Assembly (NCBI GenBank): GCA_032716605.1
Contig: CM064552.1
Span: 16,032,502 to 16,096,501, forward strand
DNA from: Paralithodes platypus
Taxonomy: Eukaryota; Arthropoda; Malacostraca; Decapoda; Lithodidae
Reading direction: 5' to 3'
Length of the DNA: 64,000 nucleotides
Made by a program: the position numbers and the translations under genes. The notes beneath the pieces are model-generated. The model was given only the letters and a program-made list of their open reading frames with translations, searched no databases and was not told the DNA's origin. Position 1 is the first letter of the stretch. Every line of letters starts with the position of its first letter. Below are positions 20,344-30,190 of the stretch, in pieces.

Positions 20344-20546
20344 CCATAGACTACAGTAGATCTGGACTGGACACAAAATGGTACTTTGCAGTAAGGGACC
20401 CAAAATAGGAGAACGAACCCCTAAGTTCGAAACTCGAAACCGCGAAAATGTAGAGGTTCGAACTTGGGGGGTTCATTCTCCGATTTTGGGGCCCTTACTG
20501 CAAAGTTCCATTTTCGTGTCCAGTCCAGATCTACTGTAGTCTATGG
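20344..20546. mobile_element. Hairpin element with ~88-bp arms
   Basis: The left arm CCATAGACTACAGTAGATCT onwards is mirrored by a right arm ending AGATCTACTGTAGTCTATGG. The arms pair with a few mismatches through GACTGGACAC, TTTGCAGTAAGGG and GTTCGAA, leaving a loop of only about 25 bp. This looks like a foldback MITE. TTAG lies beside both ends but with one extra base, so the target duplication is unclear. Confidence 0.8.
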
Positions 20547-21200
20547 TTTAGCCTAAGTGGACTGTCTCCATTTGTTTTCATTTCCATTTTTGTTAATGCC
20601 ATTGTTCGTTTATTCATACTATACTGTTTATAACAAACAAATAATGGCAGTTCATGGAGCAATGGTACAGTTGCAGTTGAAAATACCTACATCTTTTTGA
20701 GCCCTTGAATTGGTTAAACGCACCTCCTGCAGCAAATATTGGGTAAAGACTCAATAATGAGATTCAGTTCAGCTCCATGTAGCTCCGAAAATGTATATGA
20801 CAGCATTAATAATCGAGACTGTACTAGGGGGAGACTGTGGATAAGGCATGCAAATCAGCCAGCTATTGTATTAGGGAAATAGAATGTACGGTGAAGTAAA
20901 AAAGGAATCGTGTGTGTATGTTCAATAGCGGGGTGACCTTTTTGCCCGAGTCACTGGCCCCGTAGTAAAGCGGCAATATTGGACAACTTCTGAATGTATT
21001 GCACAGCACCCTTGCCATTATAACATCTATTAACATAATTATTTAATTAAGGGGTTATTGGTACATTTAGAATAACTTTGGTAGCTTGTACTGATGCAAT
21101 GAACTATAGGATGTTATATGGTTACAACAATTGTATGTCAAATGTGTATGCTACGACCCCAAATGTATCGCCAAAACAAGAGAAGGTAATATACAGTATA
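20547..21200. other. No feature recognised
   Basis: AT-rich sequence without recognisable genes or repeats. Confidence 0.4.
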
Positions 21201-21206
21201 ATATAT

Positions 21207-21209
21207 ACC

Positions 21210-21244
<35 letters not shown>

Positions 21245-21260
21245 AGAGAGAGAGAGCGTG
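21207..21260. repeat. (AT)n then (AG)n microsatellite
   Basis: A TA run of about 14 units directly followed by a short AG run. Frames with strings of Tyr-Ile on the opposite strand are artefacts. Confidence 0.9.
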
Positions 21261-21486
21261 TGTGAGTAACCAAGAAAGCCAAAGAAACAAATTGAAAGAA
21301 AAATATAAACACCACTTGAGCCAAAGAGACCAAGGGAGCAAGAGAAACCAAGCGAGCGAGAGAGAAAGAGGGTGAGGGACAAAAAGTGGCTCTGTGAAGC
21401 TATAGGCCTCTGCCGCGCACCTCACCTCACATATATGGCACATGACGCACTTTTTTACCTACGTCTGGGTTACGGCAGGCATGTCC

Positions 21487-21712
21487 ACTACCACCACTAC
21501 CGCCACCATCACCTCCAGCATCCACCGCCTCCATCTCCACCTTCAGTATCACCACCCACACCACCTCCAGCTTCACCACCACCACCATCTCCATTTCCAC
21601 CTCCACTACCACCATCACCACCACCACATTCACTACCACCACCTCCACCTTCAGCACCATCACCATCACCACCTCCACTATTTCCACTTCCATCACCCCC
21701 ACCCGTCTTCTT
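21487..21712. repeat. (CCA)-type trinucleotide-rich tract
   Basis: About 225 bp of CCA, CCT and CAC triplets. The Pro-rich, His-rich and Gly/Val-rich frames on both strands all come from this composition. Confidence 0.85.
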
Positions 21713-22003
21713 GACTGCTAAGAACTCTAGCACAGTAGGCTAAATATGTTAGGTCATACCGATAAACTGGCTTCCTAACATTCCAAAGCCTCCACAACCT
21801 ATATGCATAATAGGTAAAGCATGACAATTACCCACAACGAGAAGAACGTGAGTGGTGGATGTCGGGAAGAAAGCCTAATGCATACAAGATAATGCAAATC
21901 AAATATGTAAGCGAATAAAGGTATTCGTAGGCACTCCTTGCAATAACTCTATTGTAACTAGTAAGCAGTATCTGGAGCTATGGACACACTGAGGGACTCC
22001 TAG

Positions 22004-22234
22004 TTGACAAGTTGGGACCCTAATCTCTACAGCAAAATGCCAGAGAACGTTAGAAACCTGATGGTTGTGCCAAGGGAAGTCTTTAAAAGAGCCTTGGATA
22101 ACAATCTTAAAACGGTGCCTGATCAACCATGCTTCGTGGGGGAAAGAGCTCCTTCCTTGAATAGTCTGGTTCATCAAGCACGGGCAGCAAACAGACTTGG
22201 GGAGAGCCGCTCTCGCCGTGGCAATTTAATTTAA
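22004..22234 (+). pseudogene. LINE reverse-transcriptase C-terminal remnant, second family
   Basis: An open stretch with SKMPENVRNLMVVPREVFKR, then ALDNNLKTVPDQP, then HQARAANRLGESRSRRGNLI and a stop. The pattern (a Leu/Met-Pro-Glu-Asn-Val-Arg-Asn start, a Phe-Lys-x-x-Leu-Asp helix, VPDQP, a stop after a short basic tail) is that of the extreme C-terminus of CR1/Jockey-type LINE ORF2 proteins. The catalytic domains are absent, and upstream frames are broken. A dead fragment from a different LINE than the one at 4,391. Confidence 0.65.
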
Positions 22235-22964
22235 GAGTTGGCCTAAACAACTCAAAGTAATTCCAAGTAAGTGTCACACCGAAAATGAACTACATCGCAT
22301 AATTCTCCCTAAGCAAAGACTGTGTAGCGAGCCTGTAGATGCTATCATCGCCAACATGACAGAGGGAGCGGGGTGGGGAACACTTTTGGTATTCTGGAAG
22401 GAGAGAAGGAGGAGGAGGGTCTTGGAGGAAGCATCATCAGTGGTCGTCACACGCACCTCATCAACTTTACTCCCCGGTCCTTGGCATACCATTATTGCCG
22501 CCCTTATTTTTTGTTGCTGTCTCCCTAGTCCGCTCCCTAGACTGGTGAGGCTGGAGTATCTCGCGGACCTTAACCCTATTTAGGGTTGATGCCACGATGC
22601 TTCAAATATAAGTCCATCCTTTTAGTGAAAATAAAAAACACACTTGCGCGCGCATGGTCCTCCCACACCTCCAGTATCATCGTTGTATAGATATAGATGT
22701 CGTTTGGCGTATGCTCCAACAATACCAGTTTACTAAACAAGTTTATGGTTCCCGGACAGAGGGAGAACAGATTTATATAATTATACTTAGCCTATTTCAC
22801 CTGTAAAACTCTCGACCGCAAGTGTTTTTTTCTTAAACGGATTGCGTTTATTCTATCTGCAAATAAATGATAAGTAAAAGTTTTTGATTTGGAAAAAAAA
22901 AAAAAAAAAAGGTGCTGAATGTCCGTACTATACCGGTACCCTGTTCCTAATTGGTAGGCCAGCA
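22235..22964. other. No gene seen
   Basis: Ordinary sequence with a poly-A run at about 22,892-22,910. No accepted repeat or exon. Confidence 0.4.
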
Positions 22965-23100
22965 ATCGTGAACCCTAACCTTTGTAACTAAAAAAGGGCT
23001 AGAACAAATGGGCTGCACATTTCCACACCTAGTCCCTAACTGACCCTTCCCATATGGTATAAATCTTAGCTCGATTACTCTAGTCATTAGTGAGCTATAG
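22965..23100 (-). mobile_element. Diverged copy of the 55,705 MITE
   Basis: Contains CCCTAACCTTTGTAACTAAA, then AAAGGGCTAGAACAAATG, ATTTCCACACCTAGTCCCTA and TTAGCTCGATTACTCTAGTC. These match, in order, the reverse complement of the loop and right arm of the element at 55,705-55,914. The right arm here is not clearly preserved. Confidence 0.6.
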
Positions 23101-23830
23101 AGGTTACTGTTCAAGAGCTTTGGATTACTTATTTGGAATAGAGTATAGGCTTGTTGCAAGTTTAGATGACTTAGATGGAAAGAAAACGAAAGATTGGGAG
23201 GTGAAAGACGAAAAGAAAGGATGGAAGGGAGTTGAGGGAGGAAGGAAAGATGGGCAAAACATTCAGTAAGTCACGTATAATAAACTCAAATGAGGCCCCT
23301 TGTGCATTCTGCTAAATAAATATACAGAGCTATATATATATATATATATTTTTTGTTTAGGCATTATTAGATTTTTTTTTTTTTTTTTTTTTTTTTATAA
23401 CAGATACCGGTACTTTTCGGAAGAGGGGAAGGAAGGAAATGGGTATAACATACAGTAGGTGTGCCATGAATAGACAGAAAGGAAAGGAGGGGTGAAGGAG
23501 TGGGAGGAAGGGTAGAAATAGAAAGGAATATAACAAGGAGTGAGGTAAGAATTTAAGGAGTAGGAGGATGGGAATGAACAAAACATAATAGAGTGACGAG
23601 GGAGAAGATAAAGGGAAGATTACAAAAAATAGGCGTGGGGGAAGGAAAGAAAGGAACAGAAGGATTACAAAGTGATAGGAAGGGATGAAAGAATGACAAA
23701 TGCGTGCGAGAGGAAAGGGCTTAAAGGGTTAAGGAGGGGGAGTAGAGGAAGATAATGTAAGAATAACAAATATTTACAAGAAGAAAGGAACAAGAATTAA
23801 TAAGGAGTGTGAAGGAAGAGAAAGAAGGAC
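23101..23830. other. No gene seen; purine-rich
   Basis: Contains a TA run at about 23,331-23,350, a poly-T run at about 23,372-23,396 and long AG-rich stretches. Long pyrimidine frames on the minus strand follow composition. Confidence 0.45.
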
Positions 23831-24200
23831 AAATACGTACCAGAATGAAGGAACAAAAAGGGTTAAAGAGTGGGAGGTTGGAAGGGAAGGAAGAGAAAGA
23901 ACAACAGATAGTCGCGTGAAAGAAGCAAAGACACACGAGAAAGAATGAAGGAACAGAAAGGGTTAAGGAGTGTGAGGGAAGGCAGAGAAAGAACAACAGA
24001 TAGACCCGTGAAAGAACCAAGGATAGACGAGAAAGAATGACAAATACGTGCCAGAATGAAGGAACAGAAAGGGTTAAGGAATGAGAGGGGGGAAGGGGAG
24101 GGGGAGGAAAGGAAGAGAAAGAACAACAGATAGGCCCGTGAAAGAATTACAAATACGTGCCAGAATGAAGGACCAGAAAGGGTTAAGGAGGAGTGGGAAG
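23831..24200. repeat. ~105-bp purine-rich minisatellite
   Basis: Four copies of AGAATGAAGGAACAGAAAGG followed by GTTAAGGAGTG, a G/A-rich stretch and AGAAAGAACAACAGATAG. Starts near 23,841, 23,943, 24,054 and 24,162. Confidence 0.8.
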
Positions 24201-24353
24201 CGATGTAGGGAAGGAATGGGAAGGGGGTATAACATGGGACCTAGGTACCAGACTCTAATGAGTAACAAAAACTGGGCTGGTAGGCTGGTTGGGCGTCCAG
24301 GGAAGGCGTTTTTTTTTGTATCGTTCGTATACTGGTTAGTTTGAAATGAAAGG

Positions 24354-24670
24354 AGTGAAGTGTAGACGGTATGGAGGGTTAAGGGTTGAAACACATGATG
24401 TCGAGGGAGTAGACTATGATGTGTGTGTGCCTGTTTATTGTGTGTGTGTGTTTTATTTTATTGTGTGTGTGTGTGTGTATATATATGTTTAATGTATGTG
24501 TAATGCAAGGGATGAAGTGTAGACGGTATGGAGGATTAAGGGTTGAAACACATGATGGTGAGGGAGTGGATAGCGATGTATGGTAGGAGTTTATTGTGTG
24601 TGTGTGTATGTTTACAGAAAGGGATAAGGGTGGAGGGTTAAGGGTTGAAATACATTATAGTGAGTGGATA
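24354..24670. repeat. ~156-bp repeat with GT tracts
   Basis: AAGTGTAGACGGTATGGAGG plus TTAAGGGTTGAAACACATGA occurs near 24,358 and 24,514. A partial third copy follows near 24,630. They are separated by variable TGTGTG tracts. Confidence 0.75.
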
Positions 24671-24839
24671 GTGATGTGTGGCGTGTGTGTATAGTGATTA
24701 ATGGTGCACGCTTATTTGTGTATCTGTGCCTATAATGAAAAGCGTGAGATGAAGAAAGTATATAGAAGGGATCAATTCAAACAGAGGATGGAGAAAGAGA
24801 TGATAATGTGTGAGTGTGTGTGTTGATGATGATGTTGCT

Positions 24840-24930
24840 ATTATTGTTATTATTGTTATTATTATTATTATTATTATTATCATTACTATTATCATGTTTA
24901 CTATTATTACTACTACTATTACTATCATAA
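24840..24930. repeat. (ATT)/(ATC) trinucleotide-rich tract
   Basis: Imperfect ATT, ATC and ACT triplets. Confidence 0.8.
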
Positions 24931-24957
24931 ACACATCATATCTCTCTCTCCCTGCAG

Positions 24958-24989
24958 GTGGGTAACTGGAGGCTAAGAGGGGATGATCG
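24958..24989 (+). CDS. Possible 32-nt microexon
   Basis: Preceded by a strong pyrimidine tract and AG (CTCTCTCTCCCTGCAG) and followed by a near-consensus donor (CG/GTAAGTGAG). Only one of three frames is open, reading VGNWRLRGDD plus two bases. The neighbourhood otherwise looks intronic. Such a pairing within 32 nt can arise by chance in 64 kb, and I cannot name the gene. The only other exon candidate in the window is on the opposite strand. Confidence 0.3.
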
Positions 24990-25049
24990 GTAAGTGAGAA
25001 ACCTTCCAATATCTCTGAGTCCAGGTTTATCCCGTCAAACACCCCGGCT

Positions 25050-25250
25050 CAGTCAACAGTCTATCACCTCACAGTCTACCACCAGTCTGTCACCAGTTTA
25101 TCACCAATCTATCAGCTCCAAGTCTATCAGCTCCAGTCTATCACCAGTCAATCAACATTCAGTCTATTAGCTCCCAATTTATCAACAGTCTATCAATAGG
25201 TTATCAGTTTCCAGTATGTCACCAGCCAGTTTATCACCAATTTGTCCCAT
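25050..25250. repeat. Degenerate AGTCTATCACC repeat
   Basis: About ten diverged copies of a short unit resembling CAGTCTATCACC or CAGTTTATCAGCTC. Confidence 0.7.
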
Positions 25251-25349
25251 CCCCCTTCATGTAAGCCCCAGTTAGGTTGGCTCACAGTTTCTCGTAAAAA
25301 TGCTTACGGTAAGTTTGCTTTCAAGGACTTTCGATGATTTTGTACTTAA

Positions 25350-25352
<3 letters not shown>

Positions 25353-25380
<28 letters not shown>

Positions 25381-25430
25381 CATACATACATACATACATA
25401 CATACATACATACATACATACATACATACA

Positions 25431-25466
<36 letters not shown>

Positions 25467-25505
25467 TATATATATTATATATACAGTATATATATACAGT
25501 ATATA
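25353..25505. repeat. (AC)n-(CATA)n-(TA)n compound microsatellite
   Basis: A CA run, then about 20 CATA units to 25,459, then TA-rich sequence. Thr-His and Val-Cys frames are artefacts. Confidence 0.95.
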
Positions 25506-25977
25506 TGCAGTTATTATATACACTGGTATTTTTTTATTTATTTATTTATGTATTTATATTTTAGTCGTCCTAGCAACTCCTAACTTAAATGACTATATCG
25601 TTCTTGACATGTATATACAACGTGAGGGTAACAACAGTGAGGAGCTACACGATGCACACCCGTCAACAGATATAGCTGTGACAGAGTTCATTATATTAGG
25701 CATTAGAGATAATTACCAGCATATAATAACAAACAAAATATACAACCTTAAACTACTATAACTATTTATTTATATATATTAGAACAATATTTACCTTTAT
25801 ATATAACATACGAGAAGTAAATTGCACATCGTTAAACAAATCTGCTTAATGAGTAAATACCCGTGCTAGAAATAACCCTAACTTAACTGAAGTTAAATAA
25901 CAATATATCATACAGTTTTGGTAAATACATAGAAAGCAGATTTAATGAAGTGCTAATTACAAATCCCTGAAGATACG
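25506..25977. other. No feature recognised
   Basis: AT-rich with TTTA repeats near 25,530. No gene or element identified. Confidence 0.4.
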
Positions 25978-26180
25978 TATGAATTAATGGCCCCAGAGTG
26001 TACCACAGTAGGGGCGAGATACACTGCGAGATGAAACGCAATCCACTGACACAAGAGAGGGAAAGAAGGAGAGCTGTATTGAATAGGGGGATACAAAGGA
26101 CGGTAAACAGCAATGAAAGGGGCCACTCACTGCTATACAATTAACGCTAGACCAAACGGGGGGAGGAGTGGGAGAGCTAA
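25978..26180 (+). repeat. Direct repeat flanking a foldback element, left copy
   Basis: Contains GAATTAATGGCCCCAGAGTG, GAGATGAAACGCAATCCACT, AACAGCAATGAAAGG and CACTGCTATACAA. The same blocks recur in order at 26,434-26,596. Confidence 0.75.
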
Positions 26181-26185
26181 CTTGT

Positions 26186-26395
26186 TTTTAGACGTTTCGC
26201 CCCATTACCCAGGTGTTTCCAGACGCTTCGCCCAAATGTCCAGGTGTTTTAAGACGTTTAGCACCAGTACCCAGGTGTTTTAAGACATTTTACATTATTT
26301 CCGGGTTGCATTGTTTTCCTGGCGAGCAATAGCGAGCCACCATATTGTTTTGAGGTCCCCGATTGCCGAAAAATGTACAACACCTGGATAACGGG
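26186..26395 (+). mobile_element. Family A/B-related element with tandem sub-repeats
   Basis: Holds three tandem copies of the subterminal motif seen singly in family A (CCAGGTGTTTTAAGACGTTT with a CGCCCCATTA-type segment), then the core CCTGGCGAGCAATAGCGAGCC, then a short right part with CGAAAAATGTACA and CACCTGGATAACGGG. It lies between the two direct repeats at 25,978 and 26,434. Confidence 0.65.
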
Positions 26396-26433
26396 ACCGA
26401 AAATAATAATAATAAAACAAAAAAACAATTGTG

Positions 26434-26596
26434 TGAATTAATGTCCCACAGTATATCTTAGTCGGGCCAGATATACTGAGATGAAACGCAATCTATTGAC
26501 ACAGAGAAAGAATGAAGGTCGGTAAGCAGCAATGAAAGGACAACTCTCTGCTATACAACCCCAGGCCAGACAGAAGGACGAGTGGGGGAGTCTAAG
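26434..26596 (+). repeat. Direct repeat flanking a foldback element, right copy
   Basis: A diverged second copy of 25,978-26,180, with GAATTAATGTCCCACAGT, GAGATGAAACGCAATCTATT, AAGCAGCAATGAAAGGACA and CTCTGCTATACAA. Confidence 0.75.
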
Positions 26597-27180
26597 ATGA
26601 AAGATACACAAGGACCGGCAGCAAGTGAAAGCAGAAGCAGGAGTAAAATACGTGAGAGCCTATGGAGAATGAGTTGAAAGAGATGATGTGGAGAATGAAG
26701 GGGTTGTGCACGCCGGCAAGGGGGGTACGGTTGCCCACTGTATTCTGTGACACATGACATTTTAAGTCGTATAAATAAACCTGAAGCGTTTAAGCAATGA
26801 TCAAAGCATAACACAGAAAATAATACACATAGGAAAAACATGTTTAAGTCTTATTTAGGTTTACTATAGCTTCTAGAGGTGGACGGTGGTGTAATCAATA
26901 GTACTGTATAGGTATGCTGAAGGTGTTGCTGTTATCACTACCCCACCCGTAAGACCAAACCACACCAGATATACCCTGCTAGCTGGTGTAGATAAGGGTG
27001 TTGTAGTGATGAAAGGAAGTGTAATGACTAAAAGTGTTGTAGAATAGGCCTACTACTGCTGGTGTTGTTGTTGCTGTCACTACCCCACCCGTCACACCAG
27101 CACACCAGACAGACAGACAGACAGACACCTCGGGCTCTGATACCAGCCACATAGTTTTCTTATCTCACCCCAAGCACACA
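26597..27180. other. No gene seen; short (ACAG)n
   Basis: An ACAG run near 27,108-27,128. The motif CACTACCCCACCCGT...ACACCAGA appears twice (26,936 and 27,078), a ~140-bp local duplication. Confidence 0.45.
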
Positions 27181-27184
27181 CGAA

Positions 27185-27990
27185 GGGTTGAACACTCTCC
27201 CTTTTTCTCCTTTTAGTTCATCTCCCTTTATTTATATTTGTTATCAATCTTCCTTTCTCCCAATTCACCCTCTCTCCCATTATCACCTGATTTACATTGG
27301 ATATTTGATTTCCCCATTTGCTTCACCCTTTCACTTTCCCTGTATCCCCCTTTATTCTCTCTCCCTATATTATTATCCTTTATTCTTCTCTCGATCTCCT
27401 CATTCACCCTCTCTCCCATTATCCCCTAGTTCTACAATGGATATATTTTCTTCTCCCCATTCTCTGCATCCTTTCACTCTCCCTTTCGCTTCGTTTATGC
27501 TTTCTCCCTTTATTACCTTATTTTACAGTGGGTATTCTGGGCATGTAACCTCCCTTTTTTATATATCTCTGTTTCACCCCATTCGCTGCATCCTTTCCAT
27601 CTCCCTTTCTCCCCATTAATTTTATCTCCCTTCCTCACCCCATTCTACTGTACAGTGTCTATTCTTGTTTCTCCCCATTCACTGCAGTCTTTCACAGTCC
27701 CTTCTCCCCATTTATTCTATCTCCCTTTAACACCCCATATCCACTTTATACTTTCACCCCATTTTAAGTGGATATACATTTTGCACTCCATTCACTTAAT
27801 CTTTCCCTATCGCCAATTTTTGTAACCCATGCCCTCTACTTCCCCCTATGACCACTTTAGTAATGGATGTCCTTTTTTCTCCACATCTTCTTTATCTCCC
27901 TTTATCACTTCCCTTGTCAATGGGTATACTGTGTTCACCCATTCACTTTTATTACCTCCTCGTATTGCCACTCTTTAAATGGATATACTT
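27185..27990. repeat. Pyrimidine-rich degenerate tandem repeat
   Basis: Many diverged copies of a ~60-70-bp unit with TCTCCCTTTATTCTA, TTTACATTGGATATTTGAT-type and CCCCATTCACTGCA phrases. Long plus-strand frames with Ser, Leu, Pro and Phe are composition artefacts. Confidence 0.65.
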
Positions 27991-28055
27991 TCTTATTCCC
28001 CCAATTCCACTGATCCAAACTGATTCATGGCTATTTCATTGTCTGCCATAATTAT

Positions 28056-28056
<1 letters not shown>

Positions 28057-28090
<34 letters not shown>

Positions 28091-28100
28091 ACTATGTGTA

Positions 28101-28135
<35 letters not shown>
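28057..28135. repeat. Two (GT)n microsatellite tracts
   Basis: GT runs at about 28,057-28,088 and 28,102-28,132, split by GGACTATGTGTATT. Confidence 0.95.
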
Positions 28136-29079
28136 CCGTGTGTACGTATTATATGTGTGTGCCTGTGCGTGTGTGAGCCAGTCCTGGGTATAATAAAAGG
28201 GTAAGTTGAAAGGGGTGATATACAATAAGACATAGTAGTAGTAGACATAGTAGGGGTGGTGGCAGGGTTTGTGGGAGCACTGGAAAACCTGTCGTCCCTC
28301 GAGGCCTATACAGCCTAGGGTACCCACATAAACAGAGCCCCGGGAAGCTAGTCACTGGCCGCCATCTTGATTCCCACACCTGAACCGCTATCACAGTTTC
28401 GTTGCAGATATTGCGTTCTGTATTGCACACATACATTTTACAATGCAGTTTCAGTTTATCAGACTATCCAGGCAGTTAAATCAGTTAGATAACTATAGAA
28501 TGGCGAATAGTGATATAGAAACAGATACAAATAGCATCATAGCCTATATCCAGAATAAGCTTAATCCCCTTCAACCAGACAATGAGTTTTCTACTGTATT
28601 AATTATCCTACCAGCAGATGTAATAAAGATTATAAAGGGTCAAAGACAATCATAATTAACCATCTAATATGTACAGATCCTTCTTCTCAAATTGAATAAA
28701 ACCGTTTAGAGGTAGCTATCATGACACTAAAATTAGTTTCACCTGAATTGAATACAGAGAGAGACGGGTAATGGGATACAGCTCAATTAGGACTCAAGAT
28801 GGCTCCTAACACCCAAATCCCATCTTGTTAAATGCACTGTTTTATTAAGCTACCCATAGACGTCCTCTGTTGGCGGCACTGTATAGTTACCCATATAAGT
28901 TGCGCCACAGTCCTTATAGTATCTGTTGATCGCTCACCACGGTAATGATGTCTGCCAGATGTTGAGAGAAGTGTGGAAATATGTAGAAGCTTACTTAAAT
29001 ACAAATAGGAAAGAAACACAAGCCATCACATTTACCCAATTTGGAACTTAACAAGAGTACGCTTATAACCAATTCCTAT
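28136..29079. other. No gene seen
   Basis: Mixed-composition sequence including a short GC-richer stretch near 28,280-28,400. No exon, element or repeat was recognised. Confidence 0.4.
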
Positions 29080-29440
29080 TTAAAGGGGAGATAGTTTTTT
29101 TTCTGGACCCCCTTCTTCTTCATGCTTAGCCCTACTAGGCATGATATTTTAAGACGTTCACCCCATAGTTTGGCGATTTTACGATCTTTTGCTCCATTTC
29201 TTTGTCAATATCAAGCCATTCGCGCAATTTATGTGTTGATTTCTTTCTTGACGAGCGATAGAGAGCCTGTAATATAATAGTAATCGGCACATTTTTCTAT
29301 CGAAAAATTTACAAATTTATCTTGAAGGGGGGATCTTGGGGGTGTTTGTTTAAGCTTGCTGGAGGTCTAGGGAGGAAACTAAAAAATATAAATACAAAGA
29401 TTATTAATTAAGAAAATAAATACGCCCATCCCCCCTTAAT
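29080..29440 (+). mobile_element. Family B TTAA element, full length (reference orientation)
   Basis: 361 bp from TTAAAGGGGAGA to CCATCCCCCCTTAA. In order: CTGGACCCCCTTCTTCTTCA, three sub-repeats of the TTTTAAGACGTTCACCCCAT type, the core TTCTTGACGAGCGATAGAGAG (diverged), TTTTTCTATCGAAAAATTTA, CAAATTTATCTTGAAGGGGG, AAGCTTGCTGGAGGTCTAGG, and AATAAATACGCCCATCC. No ORF. Confidence 0.88.
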
Positions 29441-29894
29441 GCTCAGTGGATAGAGACATTTGGGGTGAGGGGATAGCATTATACACACCCATTTGAAAGA
29501 CTCCCTCTAGTAGGCGCTGGATGCCACGGTCTTACTAAATAGCTTACAGTTGCCCACATCAATTCCTACCCAGTCAGTGAGTTTATGTATGGAAGGGAAT
29601 ACAGTATGATTGAATTACGAGAGTATTTTGGTATGTAGTAGGTAATTTATATAACCATTTCGTAGATGTATACCAAATACATTTTTTGAGACATATAAGC
29701 CATTTTTACCCCCACACATAAAATCATTCTGTGGTTACGAACTCATGTGAGCAACTAAACGGTAGAGCCATATTCATTAGTTAGTAGACAGCTTAGATGA
29801 AAAACTGCATTAAGACAATTAAACACTTTAATTTAACAGTGTTCACTTGTTTTCAGTTACCCATTCGTTCATAAAATTATCAGTTTAAAACATG
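29441..29894. other. No feature recognised
   Basis: AT-rich, no identified repeat or gene. Confidence 0.4.
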
Positions 29895-30110
29895 TTGTTG
29901 TTGTTGTTGTTGTTCCCCAAGCTGCCTGGCCGAACAGCCCCAAGGCCCCGAGCAAGGCCAAGGCCACAACCGAGCGCCCCCACAGAACCCTCCCCGCCGA
30001 CCACAATAAAGCCTGGGTGACCGAAGCCACTCCATGGCGGGGAGCTGAGGAGGGTGCGGAAATGCCCGGGAAACCAAAGCCCCACCCAGGGCCCTGTGTC
30101 CCTCAGCAAT
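29895..30110 (-). mobile_element. GC-rich sequence with a (CAA)n tail; likely retroposon 3' end
   Basis: A sharply bounded GC-rich block in AT-rich surroundings. On the minus strand it ends GGCAGCTTGGGGAACAAC and continues as about seven CAA units (plus-strand GTT run at 29,894-29,915). A GC-rich body with a 3' simple-repeat tail is typical of SINEs and some LINE 3' ends. The minus-strand frame through it shows no known domain, and its Gln run is just the tail. Confidence 0.4.
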
Positions 30111-30190
30111 TATGAAGAGAAAGTTGAGGGGCAAGGGAAAAATGTGACGCTTTGGCTTCCAATCTTGGTAGATTGGGAGGTCAATCCACG

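Noticed and set aside
21372..21743. Pro-rich and His-rich proteins on both strands
   Set aside because: All frames follow a CCA-type triplet tract.
25272..25761. Frames with Thr-His or Val-Cys strings
   Set aside because: Products of CA, CATA and TA microsatellites.
27188..27619. 143-residue Ser/Pro/Leu/Phe-rich frame
   Set aside because: The pyrimidine-rich degenerate repeat leaves several overlapping frames open; no domain or splice context.
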